This document shows positions 24,879-34,436 of a stretch of 64,000 nucleotides of DNA, piece by piece; the stretch's first letter is position 1, and each line of letters begins with the position of its first letter. The position numbers were made by a program, and so were the translations under genes. This stretch comes from Arthrobacter sp. ov118. Its GTDB lineage: Bacteria; Actinomycetota; Actinomycetes; Actinomycetales; Micrococcaceae. The notes below the pieces were generated by a model. That model did not search any database and was not told where the DNA came from. It worked only from the letters and a program-made list of their open reading frames with translations. The stretch is from assembly GCF_900116495.1 (NCBI RefSeq), contig NZ_FPAY01000003.1, positions 248,001 to 312,000 of the forward strand, read 5' to 3'.

Positions 24879-24908
24879 TTGAGCGCGGTTGACAGCGCTG
24901 ACTAGGCT
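24879..24908 (+). promoter_or_regulatory. Leaderless promoter of nadE
   Basis: TTGAGC (24879-24884), an 18-nt spacer, TAGGCT (24903-24908), then 7 nt to the ATG at 24916, so the predicted first transcribed base is the A of the start codon. No usable SD is present. Confidence 0.6.
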
Positions 24909-24915
24909 GTGAGGC

Positions 24916-25770
24916 ATGCGTGAACTCCAGGCGAAGATCATCGAAGAAATGGGCGTGCAGCCCCGGATCGACCCTGCCGGGGAGGTGCGCAAGCGCGTGA
25001 CGTTCCTCAAGGAATACCTGAAGGCCACGCACACCAAAGGATTCGTGCTGGGAATTTCGGGGGGGCTCGATTCCTCCCTCGCCGGCCGGCTGGCCCAGCT
25101 CGCGGTTGAGGAGCTCGAGGCCGAGGGCGTCGAGGCGAACTTCGTCGCCGTTCGGCTCCCCTACGGCGTCCAGCACGACGAGGATGACGCCCAGGCGGCC
25201 CTCGACTTCGTGCGCGCCAAGACCGAGTGGACGTTCAATATCTCGGCCGCGGTGGACGGCTTCGAGGACGAGTTCGAAAAGACGGTCGGCAACGGGATCT
25301 CCGATTTCCACAAGGGCAACACCAAGGCCAGGACACGGATGATCGCCCAGTACGCCCTGGCCGGCGAACACAACTACCTCGTAATCGGCACCGACCACGG
25401 CGCGGAGTCCGTCACCGGCTTCTTCACCAAGTACGGGGACGGCGGCGCGGACATCCTGCCATTGTTCGGGCTGAACAAGCGCCAGAACCGGGCACTCCTT
25501 GCCGAGCTAGGCGCTCCGGCCCGGATCTGGGAAAAGGTCCCGACGGCGGATCTTTTGGACGGCAAGCCCGGCCGCACCGACGAGGACGAGCTCGGCCTGG
25601 GCTACGACATGATCGATGACTACCTCGAAGGCCGTGAAATCCCGGAGGCCGTTGCCGAGCGGATCGAGGGCATGTACCTGCGCACCCGCCACAAGCGGAC
25701 CGTTCCCGTCACGATTTTCGACACTTGGTGGAAGGGCCAGGGCCCGGAGGAGCCCCGGGCCGGTCTCTGA
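24916..25770 (+). CDS. nadE: Ammonia-dependent NAD+ synthetase
   Basis: 284 aa, matching the short NH3-dependent type without a glutaminase domain. FVLGISGGLDSSLAGRLAQL carries the SGGxDS PP-loop for NaAD adenylation, and VIGTDHGAESVTGFFTKYGDGGADILP and LLDGKPGRTDEDELGLGYDMIDDYLEG are standard NadE blocks. It makes the last step of NAD synthesis. It converges with the IclR gene only 9 bp away. Start evidence is the leaderless promoter. Confidence 0.96.
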   Translation: MRELQAKIIEEMGVQPRIDPAGEVRKRVTFLKEYLKATHTKGFVLGISGGLDSSLAGRLAQLAVEELEAEGVEANFVAVRLPYGVQHDEDDAQAALDFVRAKTEWTFNISAAVDGFEDEFEKTVGNGISDFHKGNTKARTRMIAQYALAGEHNYLVIGTDHGAESVTGFFTKYGDGGADILPLFGLNKRQNRALLAELGAPARIWEKVPTADLLDGKPGRTDEDELGLGYDMIDDYLEGREIPEAVAERIEGMYLRTRHKRTVPVTIFDTWWKGQGPEEPRAGL

Positions 25771-25779
25771 GCCGGCCGG

Positions 25780-26550
25780 CTATGCCTGGAGCTGCAGCGA
25801 AATCCGGTGGGCCTCGTCCATGAGCAGCCGGCCGAGTTGCGGGCGCCGGTCTTCGCGGAAGCGGGGCTCGATGCCGGTCAGGGACAGCGCCCACGCGGGA
25901 CGCCCGCGACGGTCGAAAACAGCCGCACCCATCCCCCAGCTGCCCTCGAGGACCAGCCCGGGGTTGACCGAATAGCCCGCCTGCCGCGTCGCTGCGAGGT
26001 TCTCCCGCACGAGCGCTTCCGTGTGCCCGGCCGCAAAACTGCCCGCGTGGGTTTTCCAGTTCGCCAGGAGCTCGTCCTGCTCCTCTGCCGGCAAAAATGC
26101 CATGATCGCGGTGCCGGCGGAGGCGACGCCGAGTGGAAACCGCACGCCCTCGTGCAGCACGAAGGAGCGGACGGGGAAGCTACCTTCCTCCCGGAGCAGG
26201 CACACCGTTTCGTTGCCCCGGCGGATCGAGAAGAACGCGCTCTCGCCCGTCTCTTCGGCCAGGCGGCGGAGGCTCGGCCTGGCGATGTCCTCCAGCGGGA
26301 ACCGCGCCGACGCCACGGACCCCAGCAGCAGGATCTCCGGGCCGAGCACCCAGTTGCCGCTGCCCGGGTCCTGGTCCAGCAGCCCTTCGGACGCCAGTGA
26401 ACTGAGCAGCCGGTGCACCGTGGGGCGCGTCAGCCCCGATTCGCGTACCAACTCCCCCAGCGCAAAGCCCTCCGGCTTCCGGCCGACCATGCGCAGCAGG
26501 CCTGCTACCCGGCTGACCACTTGGGCGCCCTGGATCGGTGTCGAATTCAT
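25780..26550 (-). CDS. IclR-family regulator of the CoA-transferase/thiolase operon
   Basis: 256 aa. An N-terminal winged helix (VSRVAGLLRMVGRKPEGFAL, GELVRESGLTRPTVHRLLSS) is followed by the C-terminal effector domain (LRRLAEETGESAFFSIRRGN, FPLGVASAGTAIMAF, YSVNPGLVLEGSWGMGAAVF). It is divergent from scoAB. The start at 26550 is preferred over GTG 26562 because GGAG sits 6 nt upstream. Two 5-3-5 palindromes in the divergent gap are candidate operators. The effector is likely a ketone-body or beta-keto acid metabolite (inferred). Confidence 0.85.
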   Translation of the reverse strand: MNSTPIQGAQVVSRVAGLLRMVGRKPEGFALGELVRESGLTRPTVHRLLSSLASEGLLDQDPGSGNWVLGPEILLLGSVASARFPLEDIARPSLRRLAEETGESAFFSIRRGNETVCLLREEGSFPVRSFVLHEGVRFPLGVASAGTAIMAFLPAEEQDELLANWKTHAGSFAAGHTEALVRENLAATRQAGYSVNPGLVLEGSWGMGAAVFDRRGRPAWALSLTGIEPRFREDRRPQLGRLLMDEAHRISLQLQA

Positions 26551-26624
26551 CTGTTGCTCCACGCCCCTTGCCTCACGCCCATTGCCTCAGGTCCGGCTCC
26601 GCCCGCTCCGAACGGATTCATTCA

Positions 26625-26637
26625 TCCATATTATGGA
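26625..26637. promoter_or_regulatory. Operator-like palindrome 1 for the IclR regulator
   Basis: TCCATATTATGGA is a perfect 5-3-5 inverted repeat, about 75 bp before the IclR start. It shares the frame TCCA(T/C)-N3-(A/G)TGGA with palindrome 2. Confidence 0.5.
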
Positions 26638-26694
26638 CACTACGTAGCCTACCGTCCACACTGTAAACCCGGGAGTACAGCGGGAATTTTCGCG

Positions 26695-26724
26695 TTGACA
26701 GTGGGCTGAGACACATCCTAAGCT
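26695..26724 (+). promoter_or_regulatory. Promoter of the CoA-transferase/thiolase operon
   Basis: TTGACA (26695-26700), 18 nt, TAAGCT (26719-26724): close to the sigma-70 consensus. Operator palindrome 2 lies just downstream of the predicted start point, suiting repression. Confidence 0.65.
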
Positions 26725-26742
26725 CATGTTTCAGGCACGGAG

Positions 26743-26755
26743 TCCACAAAGTGGA
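26743..26755. promoter_or_regulatory. Operator-like palindrome 2 for the IclR regulator
   Basis: TCCACAAAGTGGA is a perfect 5-3-5 inverted repeat at roughly +12 to +25 of the operon promoter. Its centre is 118 bp from palindrome 1. Confidence 0.5.
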
Positions 26756-26784
26756 ACGTAATAAGAGCTCAATGAGGAGAAGCA

Positions 26785-27504
26785 ATGTCAAAGGTGAAAT
26801 CCGGGGCGGCGGCCGCGCTGCAGGACGTTCTGCGGGACGGCATGACCCTCGCCGTCGGCGGTTTTGGCCTCAGCGGCATCCCCGCTGACCTGATCGAGGC
26901 TGTGCGGGACTCCGGAGTCAAAGACCTGACGGTCGTCTCCAACAACATGGGGGTGGACGGCAAAGGCCTCGGCGTGCTGATCGAAGGCGGTCAGGTCCGC
27001 AAGGTCATCGCGTCCTACGTCGGCGAAAACAAGCTCTTCGCCGAGCAGTACCTCGCCGGCCAACTGGAAGTGGAGTTCACCCCGCAAGGCACGCTGGCCG
27101 AGCGCCTGCGCGCCGGGGGCGCCGGCATCCCGGCCTTCTACACGAAGACCGGCGTGGGCACGCTCGTCGCCGAAGGCAAGCCGCTGGCGGAGTTTGACGG
27201 CGAGACTTTCGTCCAGGAACGCGCCATCAAGGCCGACGTCGCGCTGGTTCATGCGCACACTGCCGACACCGACGGCAACCTCATCTACCGGTACACGGCC
27301 CAGAACTTCAATCCCGTGGTGGCCACGGCCGGCGCCGTCACGGTGGCCGAAGCCGAGGTCATCGTGGAGCCCGGGCAGCTGGACCCGAACCACATTGTCA
27401 CCCCCGGCGTTTTCGTCCAGCGCGTGGTCCAGGCCAGCAGCCGGGTCAAGGACATCGAGCAGCGAACCGTCCGCCCGCGTCCCGAAGCCACCATCCCGGC
27501 CTGA
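26785..27504 (+). CDS. 3-oxoacid CoA-transferase subunit A
   Basis: 239 aa. GMTLAVGGFGLSGIPADLIE and LTVVSNNMGVDGKGLGVLI are the subunit-A signature. With subunit B it moves CoA from succinyl-CoA to a 3-oxo acid such as acetoacetate, or from another acyl-CoA. GAGGAG precedes the ATG. It is the first gene of a three-gene operon (A, B, thiolase) facing an IclR regulator. An alternative is the 3-oxoadipate CoA-transferase of the beta-ketoadipate pathway, but no other pca genes are nearby and the thiolase is not of the PcaF type. Confidence 0.85.
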   Translation: MSKVKSGAAAALQDVLRDGMTLAVGGFGLSGIPADLIEAVRDSGVKDLTVVSNNMGVDGKGLGVLIEGGQVRKVIASYVGENKLFAEQYLAGQLEVEFTPQGTLAERLRAGGAGIPAFYTKTGVGTLVAEGKPLAEFDGETFVQERAIKADVALVHAHTADTDGNLIYRYTAQNFNPVVATAGAVTVAEAEVIVEPGQLDPNHIVTPGVFVQRVVQASSRVKDIEQRTVRPRPEATIPA

Positions 27505-27577
27505 GCGCCCCATCCTGTTGAGCGCCCCGACTTTGGCGCCCCACCTTTTCGCCCTTACGTTTCCGAGGAGAACCACC

Positions 27578-28260
<683 letters not shown>

Positions 28261-28264
<4 letters not shown>

Positions 28265-29466
28265 GCCTGAAAGACCAGTTCGGCAAGGACATCCTGCTCA
28301 CCGGCTGGGGCCACAGCCGCTTCGGCAAGCTGAGCGAGGAGACCCTCGAGTCCCTGATCGTGCAGGTCGCCACCGAGGCGATCGGCAACGCCGGAATCGA
28401 GCCGGGCCAGATCGACGAGATCTACCTCGGCCAGTTCAACTCCGGCATGATGCCGCTGGCGTTCCCGTCCTCGCTGGCGCTGCAGGTCTCGGACCAACTG
28501 GCCAACGTGCCCGCCACCAGGGTTGAGAACGCGTGCGCCTCCGGCTCGGCCGCGTTCCAGCAGGGCACCAAGTCACTGCTGGCAGGCACGGCGAAGACCG
28601 TCCTGGTGATCGGCGCCGAAAAAATGACGCACGCCGGGGCCGACGTCGTGGGCGCGGCCCTGCTCGGCGCCGACTACGACATGGCCGGCCGGGCCTCCAC
28701 CACGGGCTTCACCGGCCTCTTTGCCGAGGTAGCGAAGCACTACGGCAAGCGCTACGGCTCTGGCGGTCTCGGCACTGGCAGCCTCGGCGACGTCCTGGGC
28801 ACCATCGCGGCGAAGAACCACCGCAATGGCGTGGACAACCCCTACGCCCAGCTCCGCAAGGACCTCGGTGAGGACTTCTGCCGCACCGTCTCGGACAAGA
28901 ACCCGATGGTGGCCGACCCGCTGCGCCGCACCGACTGCTCGCCCGTGTCCGACGGCGCAGCCGCCGTCGTCCTGAGCATCGCGCCCACCGGCGGTGCCAC
29001 CGCGCCGGTGCGGCTCGCCGGCTTCGGCCAGGCGAACGACTTCTTCCCGGCCGACCGCCGGGACCCCACCGAATTCGCCGCCACCCGGGCCTCCTGGCAG
29101 CGCGCGCTGGGGATGGCCGGCGTCGGGCTGGAGGACCTCGACTTCGCGGAAGTCCACGACTGCTTCACCATCGCCGAGCTGCTGATGTACGAGGCCATGG
29201 GCCTGACCGAACGCGGCCAGGGTGCCCGGGCGCTCGAGGAGGGCTGGGTCTTCAAGGACGGCAAGCTTCCGGTCAACGTCTCGGGCGGGCTCAAGGCCAA
29301 GGGCCACCCGGTCGGCGCCACCGGCGTCTCGCAGCACGTCATCGCGGCGATGCAGCTCACCGGCACGGCCGGCGACATGCAGCTCGGAACTGCCCGCCGC
29401 GCCGCCGTGCAGAACATGGGCGGCGTCGGGATCGCGAACTACGTCAGCGTCCTCGAAGCCGTCTAG
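28261..29466 (+). CDS. Thiolase, SCP-x-like acetyl-CoA acetyltransferase
   Basis: 401 aa. The nucleophile Cys is in VENACASGSAAF, with the EVHDCFTIAELL block and GHPVGATGVSQH. The C-terminal motif reads NMGGVGIANYVSV, so the second catalytic Cys of classical thiolases is missing and the His-Asp-Cys motif of SCP-x-type thiolases takes its place. It probably splits acetoacetyl-CoA or another 3-ketoacyl-CoA made by the preceding CoA-transferase. Translationally coupled to subunit B. Confidence 0.85.
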
Positions 29467-29470
29467 CCGA

Positions 29471-29537
29471 AGCAACGCGGGGTCAGATAACGCCCAATAT
29501 GGCGCCCCGAATGGGCCGTATCTGACCCCGCGTTGCT
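29471..29537 (+). terminator. Dispersed palindromic repeat acting as terminator, copy 2
   Basis: The outer stem of 19 bp (29471-29489 with 29519-29537) is followed by a T-run, with an inner stem GCCCA/TGGGC. It shares AACGCGGGGTCA and its complement with the copy at 16003-16063. The following bases CAGATA/TATCTG replace CACTTC/GAAGTG, so pairing is kept although sequence differs. Confidence 0.8.
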
Positions 29538-29593
29538 TTTGCGTGGCAGCTAAACTCGGTTCCAGCCCATCCGACACCCTTCGAGGAGCCCCC

Positions 29594-30649
29594 ATGCGCG
29601 CCACCATCATCCACGGTCCCGGCGACATCCGCGTTGAAGACCGCGACGACCCCACCGTCCAGCTGCCCACCGACGTCGTTGTTAAGGTCACCGCCTCCTG
29701 CGTCTGCGGCTCGGACCTCTGGCCCTACCGCGGGGTCAAGCCCACCCACAAGCCCGCCGCAATCGGACACGAGTTCATCGGCACAGTCGAAAGCGTCGGC
29801 GAGGACATCACCGAGCTCGCCGTGGGCGACTTCGTGATCGCCCCGTTCGTGGTCAGCTGCGGCGCGTGCCCCCAGTGCCTCAACGGCGTTACGGTCGCGT
29901 GCGACCATCTGGCCGGCTGGGGCGGCAAGGACGACGCCGGACTGAGGGTGGACGGCGGCCAGGGCCAGACCGTCCGGGTCCCGCTCGCCGAGTCCACGCT
30001 GGTCAAGGTCCCGGGCGTCACCGACCCGGACGACGCCCTCCGCGCAAGCCTCCTGACCCTCTCCGACGTCATGGCCACGGGCCACCACGCTGCGCTCGCC
30101 GCGAAGGCCGGACCCGGCCGGACGGTCGTCGTGGTCGGCGACGGCGCCGTCGGACTCTGCGGCGTGCTCGCCGCCAAGCGCCTCGGTGCGGAGCGGATCA
30201 TCGCCATGTCCCGGCACGCCGACCGCCAGGCGATCGCCCGCGAGTTCGGCGCCACGGACATCGTCGCCGAACGCGGCGACGACGGCGTCGCCAAGGTCCG
30301 CGAACTGCTCGGCGGTGTCCTGGCCGACTCCGTGCTGGAATGCGTGGGCACCAAGGAATCGATGGACCAGGCACTCCGCAGCGTCCGTCCCGGCGGCGCC
30401 CTCGGCTTTGTCGGCGTCCCCACCGGCGGCGCGGAGGCCCCGCTGCGCTTCCTGTTCGACACCAACATCTCAATTGCCGGCGGCATGGCACCGGCCAGGA
30501 CCTACATCCCGGAACTGCTGGCCGATGTGCTTGACGGCAAAATCAATCCGGGCCGCGTGTTCGACGCCGTGATGCCGCTGGAGGAGGCCCCGGAGGCCTA
30601 CCGTGCCATGGATGAACGCCGCGCCATCAAGGTCCTCCTGATCCCGTAA
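29594..30649 (+). CDS. Zinc-dependent alcohol dehydrogenase family protein
   Basis: 351 aa medium-chain dehydrogenase. Catalytic zinc ligands are in SCVCGSDLW and AAIGHEFIG. The structural zinc lobe is partly present (SCGACPQCLNGVTVACDH), and the Rossmann motif is VVVVGDGAVGLCGVLAAKRLGAERI. Substrate not evident; similar proteins act on alcohols, polyols or threonine. GAGGAG lies upstream of ATG 29594; the upstream open frame overlaps the thiolase and is rejected. It follows the palindromic terminator, so it is a separate unit. Confidence 0.86.
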   Translation: MRATIIHGPGDIRVEDRDDPTVQLPTDVVVKVTASCVCGSDLWPYRGVKPTHKPAAIGHEFIGTVESVGEDITELAVGDFVIAPFVVSCGACPQCLNGVTVACDHLAGWGGKDDAGLRVDGGQGQTVRVPLAESTLVKVPGVTDPDDALRASLLTLSDVMATGHHAALAAKAGPGRTVVVVGDGAVGLCGVLAAKRLGAERIIAMSRHADRQAIAREFGATDIVAERGDDGVAKVRELLGGVLADSVLECVGTKESMDQALRSVRPGGALGFVGVPTGGAEAPLRFLFDTNISIAGGMAPARTYIPELLADVLDGKINPGRVFDAVMPLEEAPEAYRAMDERRAIKVLLIP

Positions 30650-30770
30650 CGGGACTTTCGACGGCGGCGGTGCGGGCCCCTGCACCGCCCGCCCGCACCT
30701 GCTCTTGCACCCGCAGGGACGAGGGTCTAGCGTGAACCGCATCAGCATCCGCCGCCGTCAAGGAGCCGTC

Positions 30771-31088
30771 ATGGCCAGGTTTGTGCAGATCATTGAATTC
30801 CAAACGTCACGCATCGAGGAGGTCGAGGAACTGGGCCGCCCGTCCAGGACCGAGGGAGCCACTAACCCGACCTTCCGCGGGATCAAGGCCACGGCGGACC
30901 GCGACCGCCCCGGCACTTACCTCACCATCGTCGAATTCGACTCGTACGAGTCGGCCATGGAGAATTCCAACCGGCCCGAGACTTCCGAGTTCGCCGCGAA
31001 AATGGCCGCCCTCTGCGATGGCCCGCCGGTCTTCCGCAACCTTGATGTGATGTGGGAGGACAGCGGAGAGGCCGACGCCGGCCAGTAG
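30771..31088 (+). CDS. Small conserved protein, ABM-like fold suspected
   Basis: 105 aa. MARFVQIIEFQTSRIEEVEE, then RPGTYLTIVEFDSYESAMENS and RPETSEFAAKMAALCDGPPVF, has the beta-alpha-beta pattern of dimeric antibiotic-biosynthesis-monooxygenase/EthD-like proteins, but no catalytic residue can be named. AAGGAG precedes the ATG. It lies 21 bp before the rifampin-phosphotransferase-like gene and is probably co-transcribed with it. Confidence 0.6.
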   Translation: MARFVQIIEFQTSRIEEVEELGRPSRTEGATNPTFRGIKATADRDRPGTYLTIVEFDSYESAMENSNRPETSEFAAKMAALCDGPPVFRNLDVMWEDSGEADAGQ

Positions 31089-31109
31089 TTCTGACGTGGG
31101 AGCAGGGAA

Positions 31110-33878
31110 ATGGGTTCTGCAGAGGGCAGGGCGCCGGACAGTTTCGTCGTAAGCCTCGGTGAACTGGGGTCCGCTCCCCTGCCGCTCGTGGGCGGCAAGG
31201 CCCTCAACCTCGGCAAGCTCACCACGGCCGGATTCCCGGTGCCGAGCGGCTTCTGCCTCACCACGGCTGCGTACCGGAAGGCCGCCCCGGCAGAGCTGGA
31301 CGTCCTGGCGGCCCGCCTGGACTCCGCCCCACAGCCGGGACTGATCCCGGACGAGCTGGGCAGGCACCAACTGGATCCGGGCGAATTGGATCTGCGCGAG
31401 CTGGCGAGGCAGGCGCGGGAAATGATCGTCACCGCGCCGATCCCCGCGGATGTCGATGCCGCGGTCCGCTCGGCGTATGCCGCGATGGGCCGAGGCGCTG
31501 CCGTGGCGGTCAGGTCCTCCGCCACGGCAGAAGACCTGCCTTTTGCCAGCTTCGCCGGCCAGCAGGATTCCTTCCTCAACATCTCGGGGGCCGATGCGGT
31601 CGTCGAATCGGTCCGGCGTTGCTGGGCCTCCCTCTGGACCGAACGTGCCGTGGTCTACCGCTTCGCGAACGGGATCAGCCACCGTGACGTGGGGCTCGCC
31701 GTCGTCGTCCAAAGCCTCGTCCCGGCCGCCACGGCCGGCGTGCTGTTCACCGCAAATCCTGTCACGGGCACCCGGACCGAAACTGTCATCGATGCAAGCG
31801 CCGGGCCGGGCCACGCCGTGGTATCGGGGAGTGTGAACCCGGACCATTTCGTCACGGAAACGGCCACGGGCCGCCTCCTGCTCGGCTCCCCAGGACGAAA
31901 GGCGGCCGGCCGGACACGGAGCCTGGACGAGGCCCAGGTCCGGGAACTCACTGCGCTGGGAGACACAGTCCAGCAGCTGTTCGGCGCACCCCAGGATGTG
32001 GAATGGGTGATCGACGCCGCAGGCAAGATCTGGCTGACCCAGTCCCGGCCAATCACCACTTTGTATCCGTTGCCGGACCCTGCCGCGGCCGAACCTCTTG
32101 GTGCGGAGGCCGGCGCCGCTGCCGAAACCCGTGTGTACCTGTGCGGCACCCTGCTCCAGGGCCTGACCCGGCCGGTCACCCCGATGGGGCTTTTCGTGCT
32201 CGGCTCCATGCGGAACCGCAACGGCCCGTGGCAGTACGTCAACCCGGGCCTGCGCATGTTTGTGGACATGACGCCCATGATTCGGAACAAGTCCGGCCGC
32301 CGTTTCCTGCTGCGGATCCTGCCGCTGGCGGATGGGAGGTCGGCGGCGGTTATCCCGGCGCTCCTGGCTGATCCGCGGTTCGACGTGCGCGAACGACCGC
32401 CCCGGAGGCCTTTCTCTAAGAACCCAAGGCCTAAAGACCCAAGGCCGAGCGGCGGCCCTGGCAAAGTCACTGCGGACAATATGGCGAACCTGGCGCTGGC
32501 ACTCCGGGCCATACCAGCCATGCTGCGGGCGGCGGTGCGGCCGGCTGCGGAACTGCGCCACGCTTTTAACTACGGAACCCGCCTCCAAGCGGGCCTTGTC
32601 CTGCAGGAGCCGGCCACCGCGTTCGGACGGCTCGATCACGCCCAGCGCATCCTGGAGCGCACCGTTAGCGGATTGATTCTGGCCACACTGCCGGGCCCGT
32701 CCGTTGGTTACCTCATGCTGGCCGTGGCCCGCAGGCTGCTGCGCGGCATCGCGGAACCGCGCGAACTGGAGACCGTGTTGCGGGGGCTGCCCAACAACGT
32801 CACTACAGAGATGGACCTTGAACTCTGGCAACTGGCCGTGACGATCCGCGCCAACGACGAGTCCCACGAGGTGTTTCTTGCGAACGGTGCGGGGGAACTG
32901 GCGGTCCGGTACGCGGACGGCACGCTGCCTCCCGTCGCCCAGAGCGGCCTGCACGGATTCCTGGACCGCTACGGACACCGCGCCGTGGCGGAGATTGACC
33001 TTGGCATGCCGCGGTGGTCAGAGAAGCCGGACCATATCCTCGGCGTAATCTCCAACTACCTCCGGGTGGAGGACCCCGAGCAGGCCCCCGACCGTCAGTT
33101 CGTCCGGGCGGAGGAACATGCCGAGGCCAGGATCCGCAGCCTTGTGGAGCGGACCGGGTTGCGAAGCCGGACGCGGGCGCGCGCGGTGGAGCTCTGCCTG
33201 CGCCGGACCCGGCAGCTGTCGGGCCTGCGCGAACTGCCGAAGTTTTACATCATCCTCACGCTCGCGGAAATGCGCCGCCAGCTCAACGAGATCGGCGCCG
33301 AACTGGTCCGGACCGGCTCAATCGCCGCCGCGGACGATGTCTATTTCCTGGAATTGGACGAGGTCCGCGTGGGTTTGCGCGGTGCAGACCTCAAGGGCAT
33401 CGTGGCGGACCGGCGCCGGCTCTACGACGTCGAACTGCGCCGGCGCCGGATTCCCCGGCTCCTACTCTCCGATGGCACGGATGTGGAGGCGGCGGTGATG
33501 GCCAAGTCCCCGGCGTCCGATGCCTTGGCCGGGACACCGGCGTCGGCCGGCAGCGCCACCGGAACGGTCCGGGTCATTCTGGACCCGGTGGGTGCCCACC
33601 TCGAGCCCGGGGAAATCCTCGTGGTACCGTCCACCGACCCGGGCTGGACACCGCTGTTCATGACCGCCGGCGCCCTTGTGATGGAGATGGGCGGGGTAAT
33701 CTCGCACGGGGCCGTGGTGGCCCGCGAATACGGCATCCCGGCCGTGGTGGGCGTGCCGGACGCGACCACCTTGTTGAGGACCGGCCAAAGGGTGACAGTG
33801 GACGGATCGGCCGGAACGGTGCGGCAGGCGGACGCGCCGCTCTCGCCGGCAGGGGCTGCCGGGACCCTGGCCGGCTAG
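31110..33878 (+). CDS. Rifampin-phosphotransferase-like PEP-utilising protein
   Basis: 922 aa. An N-terminal PEP-synthase-type ATP-grasp domain (LVGGKALNLGKLTTAGFPVP, VAVRSSATAEDLPFASFAGQ, VLFTANPVTG) is followed by a long middle domain (about 340-790) with NNVTTEMDLELWQLAV, as in the rifampin-binding region of Rph. The C-terminal phosphohistidine domain has GGVISHGAVVAREYGIPAVV with His866. This Rph order differs from true PpsA, whose C-terminus is a PEP barrel. Rph phosphorylates rifamycins; related proteins of unknown substrate exist. An Arg/Pro/Lys-rich linker near residues 430-450 is unusual. No rifamycin-associated element was recognised upstream. Confidence 0.75.
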   Translation: MGSAEGRAPDSFVVSLGELGSAPLPLVGGKALNLGKLTTAGFPVPSGFCLTTAAYRKAAPAELDVLAARLDSAPQPGLIPDELGRHQLDPGELDLRELARQAREMIVTAPIPADVDAAVRSAYAAMGRGAAVAVRSSATAEDLPFASFAGQQDSFLNISGADAVVESVRRCWASLWTERAVVYRFANGISHRDVGLAVVVQSLVPAATAGVLFTANPVTGTRTETVIDASAGPGHAVVSGSVNPDHFVTETATGRLLLGSPGRKAAGRTRSLDEAQVRELTALGDTVQQLFGAPQDVEWVIDAAGKIWLTQSRPITTLYPLPDPAAAEPLGAEAGAAAETRVYLCGTLLQGLTRPVTPMGLFVLGSMRNRNGPWQYVNPGLRMFVDMTPMIRNKSGRRFLLRILPLADGRSAAVIPALLADPRFDVRERPPRRPFSKNPRPKDPRPSGGPGKVTADNMANLALALRAIPAMLRAAVRPAAELRHAFNYGTRLQAGLVLQEPATAFGRLDHAQRILERTVSGLILATLPGPSVGYLMLAVARRLLRGIAEPRELETVLRGLPNNVTTEMDLELWQLAVTIRANDESHEVFLANGAGELAVRYADGTLPPVAQSGLHGFLDRYGHRAVAEIDLGMPRWSEKPDHILGVISNYLRVEDPEQAPDRQFVRAEEHAEARIRSLVERTGLRSRTRARAVELCLRRTRQLSGLRELPKFYIILTLAEMRRQLNEIGAELVRTGSIAAADDVYFLELDEVRVGLRGADLKGIVADRRRLYDVELRRRRIPRLLLSDGTDVEAAVMAKSPASDALAGTPASAGSATGTVRVILDPVGAHLEPGEILVVPSTDPGWTPLFMTAGALVMEMGGVISHGAVVAREYGIPAVVGVPDATTLLRTGQRVTVDGSAGTVRQADAPLSPAGAAGTLAG

Positions 33879-34132
33879 GCTCCAGAAACCCCACGAGTGC
33901 TCCCCACCGGCCCCTATGAACCTTCCAAAACGGCAGTTATGGAGCACTCGATGGAGGGTGCGGACGCCTGAAGCCAGGCCCGGCTTAATGCGTCGGCCGA
34001 GACGAAGACCCCCGTCAGGCTCTTGCACCGCGGCCCGTGGACCCGTACGTTGGGGAACAGCGGACGAATGTCTCCGCAGCCGTTGGCCTCATGGCCGCCG
34101 GAGATCAGCAGCATTTCAGAAGGATAAAAGGC
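33879..34132. other. Leader region of the cold-shock gene
   Basis: 254 bp between the Rph-like gene and cspA with no supportable gene. It probably contains the cspA promoter and a long 5' leader, common in cold-shock genes. The -10/-35 boxes are not clear enough to place. Confidence 0.4.
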
Positions 34133-34336
34133 ATGGCTACAGGCACAGTTAAATGGTTCAACGCCGAAAAGGGTTTTGGCTTCATTGCCCCGGATGACGG
34201 GTCGGCCGACGTTTTCGCCCACTACTCGGCAATCGCCAGCAGCGGCTACCGCTCGCTCGACGAGAACCAGAAGGTTGAATTCGACGTCACGCAGGGCCCG
34301 AAGGGCCCGCAGGCTGAGAACATCCGCCCGCTCTAA
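34133..34336 (+). CDS. cspA: Cold-shock protein (CspA family)
   Basis: 67 aa. MATGTVKWFNAEKGFGFIAP carries RNP1 (KGFGFI), and DVFAHYSAI carries RNP2. It is a single-stranded nucleic-acid chaperone of the OB fold. AGAAGGATAAAAGGC supplies the SD. A longer in-frame reading upstream has no support. A perfect terminator follows. Confidence 0.96.
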   Translation: MATGTVKWFNAEKGFGFIAPDDGSADVFAHYSAIASSGYRSLDENQKVEFDVTQGPKGPQAENIRPL

Positions 34337-34389
34337 ATACGCTGGACTTGTCCCGGCCGGCCGGCCGGGACAGCGTCCCCGAAGACCAC

Positions 34390-34423
34390 AACGCCCCTCC
34401 GGAGGATTCTCCGGAGGGGCGTT
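34390..34423. terminator. Bidirectional terminator between cspA and the KimA-like gene
   Basis: Perfect 15-bp stem (34390-34404 with 34409-34423) with a GATT loop and T-rich flank, between convergent genes. Confidence 0.9.
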
Positions 34424-34436
34424 TGTGCTCCCCGCG

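Noticed and set aside
24484..25398. Protein with 11-residue repeats encoded by the minisatellite
   Set aside because: No start or SD, it runs antisense through nadE, and the repeats arise from 33-bp tandem DNA units.
31110..33878. Phosphoenolpyruvate synthase (PpsA)
   Set aside because: The C-terminus ends in the phosphohistidine domain and there is no PEP barrel; the middle domain resembles Rph.
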